A stretch of 64,000 nucleotides of DNA from Marinomonas colpomeniae (GTDB taxonomy: Bacteria > Pseudomonadota > Gammaproteobacteria > Pseudomonadales > Marinomonadaceae), in contig NZ_JACYFC010000001.1 of the NCBI RefSeq assembly GCF_014803385.1, positions 640,136 through 704,135 on the forward strand, given 5' to 3'. Shown piece after piece: positions 1-9,200 of the stretch (positions are counted from its first letter, which is position 1; each line of letters begins with the position of its first letter). Made by a program: the position numbers and the translations under genes. The notes beneath the pieces were generated by a model, which saw only the letters and a program-made list of their open reading frames with translations, was not told the origin of the DNA and did no database searches.

Positions 1-163
1 TCTTGAGTGGTGCTTTTTTGTGTGGAAAAAGAATGTTTGATCCTTTATAAGTTCATCATTATTCAATATTTCTTGGACTATGTTTCATCCTATAAACTTT
101 ATAATAGTCGGAGTTTTTTATTTGAAATTAGTTAATGAATCATTAGTTAAAATTAATGGGAGG

Positions 164-1177
164 GTGAAAAAAATCTATAATCTAAAAGTCAAAACAGAGT
201 TTAGAAAATATCTTCTAGGTTTATTTCTTCTTTATGGCATGCAAGCTTATGGTGATGTGAATTGGGTGTCTGTCACACTAGACAACGATTTTTTCATTCA
301 GGAAGACAATGGTTATACCAATGGTATTTATGTTTCGACATATGATGTTTATGACAAGGTGTCATCACAACAAGAGGGTGATATTTGGGTTCAGCCGTTA
401 ATGTGGAGTATGCCCAATTACTCGATTGACCAAGCGGTTAATGTATACAGCTTTGGGCAACGACTCACAACACCATATGACATTTCTCAAAGTGTTCCCG
501 CAGAAAATGATTTGCCTTATTCAGCTTTCCTCAGCTTTACCAATACTTACGTCACTGTTGGGCCAAAATATGCAGATAGAGCCAGTACCACTTTAGGCGT
601 TGTTGGTCCGATAGCGTTAGGCGAGCAAAGTCAGAAAACTATTCACTCTGTTATTTCCGCACAAAACCCGAAAGGTTGGGACACACAGTTAAATAATGAA
701 TTGGTGTTTGAGTTGTCTCGCGGAAGAACTTGGCGACAATGGGAATCTAATGGCGGTAATGCAGATTTATTATTGGGTGCAAATGTGAGTCTAGGTACCA
801 TCAAAAGTGGTGTAAGCACTGCAGCTATTATTCGTTATGGTGAGAATCTCAGATCATCTTACGCAACGGTTTTATTTGCTGATTCAAGAACGTCGAATCC
901 AGTTGCGGTAAACGGTGGTTGGTTTATGTATTCTGGCTTGGCTTTGAAATACAACTTCAATCAGATCTATACCGACGGTAATACGTTTAGCGACAGCCGA
1001 TCTATCGATTACGATCACAACATTAATATAGTTTCGTTAGGCGCTACTTACTCATGGGGAGAGGGCTCTCTTGCATTCGCAATCAACAGGCCATTTTCAC
1101 TTAGCGAAGATGAAACTGATCGTAATCTAGATCAATTTAACAGCTACGGCACCCTCACATTTGCATGGAAAATTTAG
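164..1177 (+). CDS. LpxR-like outer-membrane lipid A deacylase (DUF2219 family)
   Basis: Probable outer-membrane beta-barrel of the LpxR/DUF2219 family, whose Salmonella member removes the 3'-acyloxyacyl chain of lipid A. Numbered from an upstream in-frame ATG at position 80, the family signatures are visible: N69-D70 near the mature N-terminus, YTNG at 79-82, a GVVGP-type block near 173-177, H189, GW at 199-200 and E207. The Asn, Asp, His and Glu match the known catalytic set. A hydrophobic segment around residues 44-58 looks like a signal peptide, and the C-terminus ends in aromatic/aliphatic strands. I prefer the GTG at 164 because it places the signal peptide near the N-terminus, but its GGGAGG lies unusually close, so the ATG at 80 remains possible. 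The gene stands alone and is followed by a strong hairpin. The family call is good; deacylase activity is inferred. Confidence 0.72.
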   Translation: MKKIYNLKVKTEFRKYLLGLFLLYGMQAYGDVNWVSVTLDNDFFIQEDNGYTNGIYVSTYDVYDKVSSQQEGDIWVQPLMWSMPNYSIDQAVNVYSFGQRLTTPYDISQSVPAENDLPYSAFLSFTNTYVTVGPKYADRASTTLGVVGPIALGEQSQKTIHSVISAQNPKGWDTQLNNELVFELSRGRTWRQWESNGGNADLLLGANVSLGTIKSGVSTAAIIRYGENLRSSYATVLFADSRTSNPVAVNGGWFMYSGLALKYNFNQIYTDGNTFSDSRSIDYDHNINIVSLGATYSWGEGSLAFAINRPFSLSEDETDRNLDQFNSYGTLTFAWKI

Positions 1178-1278
1178 TTTTTCAACCGTAATGCCTTTGT
1201 AGTAACTACACTTTATTGTCAGCATTAGACAATGCATTATTTTAGGTAGTTCTAAAGGAATGCAGAATGTATTTCATA

Positions 1279-1317
1279 AAAAATCCCACAGTCGATCATT
1301 TCGATAGTGGGATTTTT
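1279..1317. terminator. Bidirectional rho-independent terminator
   Basis: The 11-bp arm AAAAATCCCAC at 1279-1289 pairs perfectly with GTGGGATTTTT at 1307-1317. The A-run and T-run make it work in both directions. It separates the converging LpxR-like gene and the DsbA-family gene. Confidence 0.85.
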
Positions 1318-1333
1318 AGGCTCATATAAAGTG

Positions 1334-1954
1334 CTAAATTAAAGATGTTAAATACGTTTTCCATTCCATAGGCTTACCGTAGTAAGAGCTGTGTGGTAAA
1401 CGTTGCAGTCTGCCATCTTTTTCGATGATCAAGGTTGGGTAACCGCTTACTTGCATCTTACTCATTAACGTATGGCTTTCCTTGATTTTTTCCATCACCA
1501 AAGCCTTAGCGTCTACCATTTTTGCTTTCCACGTTGTTTCATTAATTCCTAATGTAATCGCTAATGCTTGTAATTCTTCCGATTTGTCTAACTCTTTACC
1601 CTCTTGATAGTGCGCTTCTTGAATAGCTTTTAGCATTATGTGTGGTTTGATCCCCATTTCAATTCCAACCAAAAAGGCTTGGGTTGGTAAGTATGAGTCA
1701 AGAACAAACTCGCCGCTGTTTGCTACTCTCGCTTTGTAAGCATCACCAAAGTGGGCTTTGGTCATAGCTTCGATTTGTTCATCGGCCTGCAAAATATGCT
1801 GTCTAAAAGATGGGGCAATCGCACGTGTCGGAATCATGCCACCTGGATGGTAAGTGATCTCGAATTCAGATATTTCTGCCAGAATGCTAATTAATGATGT
1901 TGCGCCGTAACACCAACCGCACATAGGGTCGAAGAAGTAGTGAACATTTACCAT
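1334..1954 (-). CDS. DsbA-family thioredoxin-fold protein
   Basis: Thioredoxin-fold oxidoreductase of the DsbA/FrnE-like family, 206 residues. The N-terminus carries a CGWC active site (residues 12-15, in a DPMCGWCYG context). A helical insertion follows, and a cis-proline loop GYPT lies near residue 171. No signal peptide is visible, so it is probably cytoplasmic, as for FrnE-type proteins. Its start overlaps the stop of the upstream metallo-beta-lactamase-fold gene by 7 nt, which suggests translational coupling and a two-gene operon. A LysR gene is divergent upstream of the pair. Family members act as disulfide reductases or isomerases, sometimes in stress or detoxification; the substrate here is unknown. 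Confidence 0.8.
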   Translation of the reverse strand: MVNVHYFFDPMCGWCYGATSLISILAEISEFEITYHPGGMIPTRAIAPSFRQHILQADEQIEAMTKAHFGDAYKARVANSGEFVLDSYLPTQAFLVGIEMGIKPHIMLKAIQEAHYQEGKELDKSEELQALAITLGINETTWKAKMVDAKALVMEKIKESHTLMSKMQVSGYPTLIIEKDGRLQRLPHSSYYGKPMEWKTYLTSLI

Positions 1955-2814
1955 TTCATTTCCCCTTTATGTACTTTCGCTGCGATGCTTAGATTTAAAG
2001 TACCTTGTACATTTGGGTATTCTGCTGTCATTGTTTTAATGAATGCTGTGCTGTCTTTGCTGTCTTTCTTCGCTTTTTGGAACGCCGTGATGTAATTAAG
2101 AGAGAAGTTAATGTTGTTTGCTGTTAACTCCGTACCTTGCGTCATATGACCAGAAACCACTGTGGTTGGTTTAAGCGCAAGCATTTCTTTCAATTGTGCT
2201 TGCCAAGCTGCTTGAGACTCACCCGATTGCGCATCGGCCATCCACAAATGCATGTTACCGAATATGGCTACATTACCCAAAATCGCTTTGCTTGATGGAA
2301 CCCAAAGGTAAGGACGGTGAGCCAAAATACCTTCAGTGCCACGAATCTCAATAGTCTGGCCATCAAGCAGCAAAGTGGACTTAGTATAAGCCGCTGGGAC
2401 GATAGGATTTAATGGTGCATTAGCGCCCATTTGAGGGCCCCAAAAAGCCAATTTCCCAGCCATTTTTTTTTCAATAACTTTTTTTACTGCAGGAGTAGTG
2501 ATGATGTCTGCCTTCGGAAAAATGTCATGTAGTGTTTCGGCACCAAAGTAATAGTCAGGGTCTGCTTGGCTAATAAAAATAGTTTTTAGTTCTCTTTTAG
2601 AATCCAACACTTTAGCTGCAATACGCAATGCATCCGCTTTAGTGAACCCAGCATCAATAACCATAGCCTCAGTTTCACCGTATACCACTGTTGAGGTCAC
2701 ACCAAAGCTGCTTAAGGGCGCATTGTAAACATCTAGTATTAAAGGTTTTGTATCAGCTGCAAAAGTAGAATGAGCAATAAGAGCGGAAGCGGCGAATGTA
2801 ATTAGTTTTTTCAT
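1948..2814 (-). CDS. Periplasmic MBL-fold protein with degenerate metal site
   Basis: Exported metallo-beta-lactamase-fold protein, about 288 residues. I chose the ATG at 2814 because GGAGAT lies 6 nt upstream and the product then begins with a clean signal peptide ending in FAA. An in-frame ATG at 2835 would add seven residues and lacks a site. The sheet pattern and a later GH (in VVSGHMTQG) fit the fold. However, the hallmark HxHxDH loop reads QADPDYYFG, so the two outer histidines are Gln and Tyr. Relatives I know of have THxDPDHYFG here. Metal binding is therefore weakened or changed. It is first in an operon with the DsbA-family gene and lies opposite a LysR gene. Function unknown; quinone-sensing or thiol-related hydrolase roles are only guesses. 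Confidence 0.75.
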   Translation of the reverse strand: MKKLITFAASALIAHSTFAADTKPLILDVYNAPLSSFGVTSTVVYGETEAMVIDAGFTKADALRIAAKVLDSKRELKTIFISQADPDYYFGAETLHDIFPKADIITTPAVKKVIEKKMAGKLAFWGPQMGANAPLNPIVPAAYTKSTLLLDGQTIEIRGTEGILAHRPYLWVPSSKAILGNVAIFGNMHLWMADAQSGESQAAWQAQLKEMLALKPTTVVSGHMTQGTELTANNINFSLNYITAFQKAKKDSKDSTAFIKTMTAEYPNVQGTLNLSIAAKVHKGEMKW

Positions 2815-2935
2815 TTTATATCTCCAAAAAGCCAATGTTTAATTTATGTAGCCATAATAGAGAATTGACGTACTCGGAAAAACACACAAAAATGAACATT
2901 ATTGTTTCTTAAATCGTTCAAGTCGAAGGTTAGAT
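2815..2935. promoter_or_regulatory. Divergent control region of LysR and the MBL/DsbA operon
   Basis: This 121-bp spacer lies between divergently read genes, the usual place for LysR autoregulation and target control. An imperfect dyad AACA-TTAT-TGTT at 2895-2906 is a candidate LysR contact site. On the minus strand a TATTAT-like -10 precedes the MBL gene. Neither is proven. Confidence 0.4.
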
Positions 2936-3847
2936 ATGGACAGAGTGACGGCTGCTAAGGTGTTTATCGATGTTGCGCAATCGCGCAGTTTTTCTCGTAC
3001 TGCGGATCGCTTGAATATGTCCCGCCCCATGGTGACACGTTATATAGAAGCGATGGAGGATTGGCTCAAAATACGCTTGTTGCATCGTACAACACGTAAA
3101 ATATCGTTAACTAGTGCAGGTGAAAATTGCCTTAAAGACATCGAGCTTTGGCTCGAACAAGCGGATAGTATTTCGGCGTTAGCTAATTTAGAGAATGAAT
3201 TCGCGGGTGGTATTAAGATAACGACCAGCATGTCGTTTGGCTTTTCACAGTTGATGCCAGCGATCCAAAATTTTATGCAGCTTTACCCTAAAGTGCGTAT
3301 CGACATGGACTTAGAGGACAGTGCTGTAGACCTTACAGAAAAAAGCATCGACCTTGCCTTGCGGATTGCTTCCAATCCAGACCCGTCTTTAATAGGTAAA
3401 CCCATTGCTGTATGCGAATCCGCATTGGTGGCATCGCCATCGTATTTGAACAAAATGACTGAGAAATTAGGGAAAGCAAATGGCGTAATTCATCATCCGC
3501 GAGATTTAATAAAACATGAATGCTTGGGCTACAAAAACTTTGAACGCCACATTTGGCATCTATCTCAGAAAGATCTATTTGAATCCATCACAGTTGATTG
3601 TCGCTTAACGGCAAACGAAGCAACGGCTTTATTACATGCTGCTTTAAACGACGGTGGTATCTGTTTGCAACCCACTTATCTAGTGAACCGTTATATAAAA
3701 GAAGGTCGTTTGAGTCATGTATTACCAGAATGGAAGCCCAAAGACCTTACTATCTTCGCTCTATATTCGTCCAGAAAACATTTATCGCCAACGGTACGAG
3801 CTCTAATTGATCACCTTAGGGACTATTTTTTAGAGCATCCTTGGTAA
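2936..3847 (+). CDS. LysR-family transcriptional regulator
   Basis: Full-length LysR-type regulator, 303 residues. Residues 1-60 form the winged helix-turn-helix (SFSRTADRLNMSRPMVTRY region, then the RLLHRTTR wing). Residues about 90-300 form the two-lobed effector domain, including the usual central hinge. The N-terminal pattern resembles the CrgA/AaeR-like subgroup. It is divergent from the MBL-fold/DsbA-family operon with only 121 bp between, so that operon is the most likely target. The effector cannot be read from sequence. Confidence 0.9.
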   Translation: MDRVTAAKVFIDVAQSRSFSRTADRLNMSRPMVTRYIEAMEDWLKIRLLHRTTRKISLTSAGENCLKDIELWLEQADSISALANLENEFAGGIKITTSMSFGFSQLMPAIQNFMQLYPKVRIDMDLEDSAVDLTEKSIDLALRIASNPDPSLIGKPIAVCESALVASPSYLNKMTEKLGKANGVIHHPRDLIKHECLGYKNFERHIWHLSQKDLFESITVDCRLTANEATALLHAALNDGGICLQPTYLVNRYIKEGRLSHVLPEWKPKDLTIFALYSSRKHLSPTVRALIDHLRDYFLEHPW

Positions 3848-3861
3848 GAGAAAGGTCTTAT

Positions 3862-4716
3862 TTATTTCCTAAAATGCTCTGCGAGGATTTGCCATTGCTC
3901 TTCTGATTGTGCGGTGAGCATTTCTCCATCCAACATCGCTGGTCGGTATTCTGTGCCGTCTAGTAGTCGACAAACTCCACCCGTTTCTGTGTAGATTAGA
4001 ACACCTGCTGCGTGGTCCCACGGGAGCATTTTGTAGGTGAGGCTGAAGTGGAAATGGCTAAGGGAAAGTTGGCGATACGCAGGGCAAGACGGTAGGTTAT
4101 TGATGCGTGCAAAGCGGGTGGCTTTGATGGCGAAGTCTTGTTGTTTTTCGCCTGTGTAGGAATGTATCGACATGATGCCTGCGAGTCTTTCTATTTTTGT
4201 CTCTGGTTTGATCTGTAAGGCCAGCGGTTGTTGCGTTGGAGTTTGCTGTGTGCCTCTTTCTGATAAAGAGGTGCGTTGGAAAAAAGCACCTTCGCCTTTG
4301 TTGGCATAGATCCAGTCGTCATTGACTGGGTCATACAGTAGTCCCAAACGTGTTTCGCCTTTTACGACGACAGCGAGAATGATACCGAAGTCCGATAAAC
4401 CGTGGGCGTAATTCCATGTACCGTCAATCGGATCAATGATGACGCAGGTGTCTGTGTTGTCTATTTTGTCTGTGGTGGAGGCGTCATCGGCGGTGGCTTC
4501 TTCTCCCACAATGGCCCAGTCAGGAAAATAGTGCTGTATTTCTTTTGTGATGAAAACTTCACAGGCTTTATCGGCGATGGTGACAAGATCACTTAGGCTA
4601 CTTTTTTCTTCTATGTCTTCGCTGTTAAGTTGTCGAAAGTTTGGCATGACGATCTCTTGTCCTGCACGGCGAACGATGTCGATGAGTCTATTTTGAGAAG
4701 CTTTGTCGATATTCAT
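3862..4716 (-). CDS. Inositol monophosphatase-family phosphatase
   Basis: Mg-dependent phosphatase of the IMPase/FBPase/CysQ fold, 284 residues. Metal ligands are visible as GEE at 71-73 and DPIDGTWN at 95-102, with the C-terminal WDHAAG at 233-238. These are the three canonical motifs. The family includes inositol-1-phosphatase (SuhB), histidinol phosphatase and CysQ, and the sequence alone does not settle the substrate. It is not the suhB type by context. The gene stands alone, converging with the LysR gene 14 bp away. Confidence 0.85.
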   Translation of the reverse strand: MNIDKASQNRLIDIVRRAGQEIVMPNFRQLNSEDIEEKSSLSDLVTIADKACEVFITKEIQHYFPDWAIVGEEATADDASTTDKIDNTDTCVIIDPIDGTWNYAHGLSDFGIILAVVVKGETRLGLLYDPVNDDWIYANKGEGAFFQRTSLSERGTQQTPTQQPLALQIKPETKIERLAGIMSIHSYTGEKQQDFAIKATRFARINNLPSCPAYRQLSLSHFHFSLTYKMLPWDHAAGVLIYTETGGVCRLLDGTEYRPAMLDGEMLTAQSEEQWQILAEHFRK

Positions 4717-4812
4717 TGTGCTGCCATTCCTTCTTATTTATTCAAAGTTGATTAAATTATACGCGATGAAGATGACAATTTGTTGATGTTGTTTTGAACG
4801 GTCAAAATTAAA

Positions 4813-4841
4813 AAGGCATCTAATAAAATATTAGATGCCTT
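4813..4841 (-). terminator. Rho-independent terminator of the D-lactate dehydrogenase gene
   Basis: A perfect 13-bp inverted repeat (AAGGCATCTAATA, loop AAA) is followed on the minus strand by TTTTTAATTTT. It lies 35 bp downstream of the dehydrogenase stop. Confidence 0.85.
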
Positions 4842-4875
4842 AGAGAGTGTTACTTTTGGTTTGAGATATATAAGA

Positions 4876-5895
4876 CTACGCGAGTTGTCGTGTGTAACTT
4901 TCTTCATTTTGGTGATGAAGTAAGTTATCTATGGTTGTTTCTGCAATATGATTCAAGGCTTCATCGGTGAAGTAACCTTGATGACCTGTTACCACGACAT
5001 TTGGGAAGGTGAGCATAAGCTGAAAGACACTGTCTTGGATGATGTGAGAAGACATGTCCTCAAAGAAGATTTTGTTTTCTTGTTCGTATACATCCAAACC
5101 TAAGTAACCAATTTTTTTGCTGTACAGCGCATCAATGGCTTCTTGAGCGTGAACCAATGCACCACGGCTGGTGTTTATGATCATCACACCGTCCTTCATT
5201 TTTTGCAGGCTGTCTTTGTTAATTAAATGGTGAGTTGATTCATTTAATGGACAATGCAAGCTGATGATATCGCTTTGTGTGTAGAGTTCATCTAATGAAA
5301 TGTACTGGCAACCCTGATCGATCAGTTCTTGTGATGGGTACAGGTCATAACAAAGTACCTTACAACCGAAACCTTTCATAATACGGCAAAACGCAGCCCC
5401 AATTCGTCCAGTGCCAATACAGCCAACTGTTCTTCCTTCTAGATTAAAGCCAAGTAATCCTTCTAGAGCAAAGTTGCCTTCTTTGACTCTGTGATAGGCT
5501 CTGTGGGTTTTTCTGTTGAGTGTCATGATCAATGCAACAGCGTGTTCTGCCACAGAAGTCGGGCTGTAATCTGGCACATGGAAAACTTTGATGCCTTCTT
5601 TTTTTGCCGCTTCCAAATCCACATTATTAAAACCTGCACAACGTAGGGCAATGGTTTTGACGCCTTGTTGTTTTAAGCAATGAATTACTTCAGCGTTAAC
5701 GTCATCGTTCACGAAGCAAGAAACCGCATCAAAGTCTTTTACTAGGCTGATGGTTTCCATGCTTAATCGGCTTTCAAAATAAGACATAGACAATACAGTG
5801 CCATCTTCGGCATTACTGTTTAGTACACTATTGTTAGCGTGAGTAGATAAAGTTCTTTTGTCGTAAGGTTTACAAGAAAAAACGGCGACTTTCAT
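4876..5895 (-). CDS. ldhA: Fermentative D-lactate dehydrogenase
   Basis: NADH-dependent D-2-hydroxyacid dehydrogenase, 339 residues, most like fermentative D-lactate dehydrogenase (pyruvate to D-lactate). The dinucleotide fold shows GTGRIG at 161-166. Catalytic residues are R244 (in NTSRGALV), the acidic partner near 271 (DVYEQE) and H305 (GHQGY). The N-terminal ALRCAGFNNVD block is typical of LdhA. An AGGA site precedes the ATG and a TATAAC -10-like sequence lies upstream. Monocistronic, with a strong terminator. Cytoplasmic. Confidence 0.9.
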   Translation of the reverse strand: MKVAVFSCKPYDKRTLSTHANNSVLNSNAEDGTVLSMSYFESRLSMETISLVKDFDAVSCFVNDDVNAEVIHCLKQQGVKTIALRCAGFNNVDLEAAKKEGIKVFHVPDYSPTSVAEHAVALIMTLNRKTHRAYHRVKEGNFALEGLLGFNLEGRTVGCIGTGRIGAAFCRIMKGFGCKVLCYDLYPSQELIDQGCQYISLDELYTQSDIISLHCPLNESTHHLINKDSLQKMKDGVMIINTSRGALVHAQEAIDALYSKKIGYLGLDVYEQENKIFFEDMSSHIIQDSVFQLMLTFPNVVVTGHQGYFTDEALNHIAETTIDNLLHHQNEESYTRQLA

Positions 5896-6255
5896 AAACG
5901 CATTCCTGTCATTTTTTTAAATATCTTTTTGTTATACTCTAAAAAAGATTGTTTTGCTTACGTCCAGTAGGAGATATTGATATATAACAAAGAAATTTTG
6001 CGTTAAATCAAAGAATGCTTAGTTGATTCTTTATTGATTTGTATCTCGGTGTGTCATGGGGAGTGATCGTTTTAGCGTGAACTTTAAACCTAATCCAGAG
6101 GGTTAATTGAGATTATTGTTAGTTCATTATTTATAATTCAATATGACGCTATAAGTTGTTCATTAGTCTACACTTACGATTAATTTAATAAGATTAATCT
6201 ATACTCTTCTTATTTTTTCAATGACATTGAAAGTAATGTTTGCTTGGGATTAAAC
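5896..6255. other. Intergenic region between ldhA and the hybrid kinase gene
   Basis: A 360-bp AT-rich spacer between divergent genes. No convincing ORF or RNA gene. On the minus strand TATAAC about 40 bp before the ldhA ATG could be its -10. On the plus strand TATACT at 6200-6205 follows a short inverted repeat (GATTAAT 6178-6184, ATTAATC 6193-6199) and could be part of the kinase promoter. Nothing else is recognisable. Confidence 0.4.
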
Positions 6256-9200
6256 GTGAATAAAATATCATCTGAGAATGTTTACACTCGATGGGTAATA
6301 CTAACCCTGCTTTTAGGACTACTGATTACGTGCCTCTTTTCTTATAAAGTCAAAATTAATAATGAAAAACGTATTGCTCAAGCTGTAAATCAAGCTTCTC
6401 ATAAAATATTCGATGACGTTATTGCTAAGGTTAGAATGTATCAATACGGCCTTAGAGGGGTGAGGGGGGTTGTTCTAACGGCCGGTGAAAATATTATCAC
6501 CAAAGATATTTTTCGTCGGTATAGTTTAACTCGAGACATTAACACTGAGTTCCCTGGTACGAAAGGCTTTGGGTTTATTCGTCTAGTTCCGAAAAATCAA
6601 ATTGAATCACTGCTTCAAACCATAAGACAAAGTGGTTGGCCTGATTTTCAAATTAAAGAGCTCTCATCTAATTTTTCTGATCGATACCTTATTCAATTTA
6701 TTGAACCATTAGAAAATAATGAACAAGCAATTGGCTTGGACATTGCTTCGGAAAAAAACAGGAGAGAGGCTGCCAATACTGCACTATTAACGGGTGAAGT
6801 TCGAATTACAGGGCCTATTACGTTAGTTCAAACCTCTGGTCAAGCACAGCAATCTGTTTTGATTTTGATGCCAATTTACCGAGGCGGTAAAACACCAGAT
6901 ACGTTAGATGAAAGGAAACAATTAGGCTTTGGTTGGAGTTACGCTGCATTATTAATGGACGATGTATTGCGTGATTTGGATCTTGATGTGACAAAAGTTC
7001 ATTATGAGCTTTTTGATGTGACAGATTTGGATGAAAAGGTACGTTTTTATAACAGTGGCGATTTAAGTGATCGTCAATATGAACAAGTCCAATCTACTTC
7101 GTTATATGGCAGGAATTGGGAGAGCCACTTTAGTGTTACGGCTGAATTCATTGAAGATCTACAGCTATCTAATCCATTTTCGGTACTGCTCACCGGTGTT
7201 TTTATTAGCTTTCTAAGTGTTGTGATTATCGCGATGGTTCGGGTAAATATTGCACGAAAACGAGAAGTAATGACTTATCAGTCTCGAATTACAGCGGTGG
7301 TTGAAAGTTCTGCAGATGGCATTATTAGTAAAAATTTGGAGGGAACCATTGTTAGTTGGAATAAAGGTGCAGAGCATATTTTTGGCTATACAAAAGAAGA
7401 GGCTATTGGCCAAAATGCATCGGATTTATTAGTACCTGTTGATCTTAAAAAGGAAGACAAATTAGCTTCGGGCTCTGTTCGAGACAAAAATGAATCGCTT
7501 CTAATTGAAACGCTACGGAAAAATAAGTCTGGGGCAGATATTCCAGTTGCGCTTACTTTATCTCCTATTTTTGATATGCATCGTCGTGTGGTAGGTATAT
7601 CGAAAAGTGTTCGTGATATTTCTGAACGCAAAAAAGCAGAAGCTAAAATTCATGATTTAAATACCAACTTAGAAAGTCAGGTGAAAACCAGAACATTGGA
7701 GCTCCAAGAACTCAACCTTCTCTTGAATGATGTGCTTGAGGCTTCTTCTGAGATTTCTATTATTGCTACCGACAAAAATGGCATCATTAAGCTATTTAAT
7801 CATGGTGCTCAACGAATGCTTGGTTATTCTGCCGAAGAGGTGATTGGTCAATTAACGCCTGTTACTTTCCATGTTGGTGAAGAAATTAATCGTCGACGAG
7901 AGTCCATCCAAAAAGAAACAGGTTCTTATATCTCTGGCGATATGGATGTTTTGCTTTTTACTGCAAACAGTGATGATTATGAGAGTAAGGAATGGACATA
8001 TAGAGATAAATACGGAGAGACCTGTCCAGTATCTTTAGTGATTACACCAATGAAAAGTAATGATGGCCAAATCGTCGGTTTTTTAGGCATGGCCATGGAT
8101 ATCACTGAGCAAAGAAATAACCAGCAAGCTCTGGAGTCTGCTAGAGATCAATTATTAATCGCCACAAAAGCAGCTAGATTGGGTGTGTGGAGTTGGGAAA
8201 TTGGTAGTGATGCTTTGGAGTGGAATGATATTATGTTTGATATCTACCAATATCCACTCGCGCTGAAAGATCAAGGCGTAACCATTGAGCAATGGCAAGA
8301 CAAATTGCACCCTGAAGAAAAAGAAGAAGCGTCTGCCTCTTGGAATGCCATTATGGCGGGAGGGGAATCATACAGCGATATTTTCCGTATTATCTTGCCT
8401 GATGGCCGTGTCCGCTACATTAAAGCAGACGCTCATATTGAAAAAGACAATCATGGCAATACAATCAGAGTGACTGGAGTCGACCAAGATGTTACTTCCG
8501 AACGAGAGTTAGAAACTTGGCTACGTGAAGCGAAAAAACAAGCAGATGCAGCGAGTGCGTCTAAATCTAGCTTTTTGGCTAACATGAGTCATGAAATTCG
8601 TACGCCGATGAATGCTATTTTAGGTATGCTGCATTTGGCGAAACGAACTGAGTTAACTCATCAACAAGATGATTATATTTCTAAAGCACAAATCTCAGCG
8701 AAATCTTTACTTGGTCTAATTAACGATATTTTAGACTTCTCAAAAGTGGATGCAGGTAAGCTAAAACTAGAAAGTGTGCCGTTTGAAGTCGAGTCTCTAT
8801 TGTATGAACTTTCCACCGTGCTATCAGGAAGCTCTCTAAGTAATAATGTAGAGCTGATTTTTGATATAGATAAAGACATTCCGGCTTATCTTGTTGGCGA
8901 TAAATTGCGTCTACTTCAGGTACTTATTAATCTAGTCAGCAATGCTGTGAAGTTTACTTTAGAAGGCAGTGTTGTTTTAGAAATTAAGCCGATGCCTTCA
9001 CCAACTTCTGATGTTTCTCGTTTGAGGATTGCAGTGAATGACACTGGTATTGGTATCTCAAAAGATCAATTAGGGTCTATTTTTGAGGCGTTTTCTCAAG
9101 CGGAATCTTCGATTGCTCGACGCTTTGGCGGGACTGGTTTAGGGTTGGTGATTTGTCGTCGGTTTGTTGAATTAATGGGTGGTGAATTACGCATCGAGAG

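Noticed and set aside
6178-6199. Short inverted repeat GATTAAT/ATTAATC upstream of the hybrid kinase
   Set aside because: It is AT-only apart from one base pair and so short that chance is likely.
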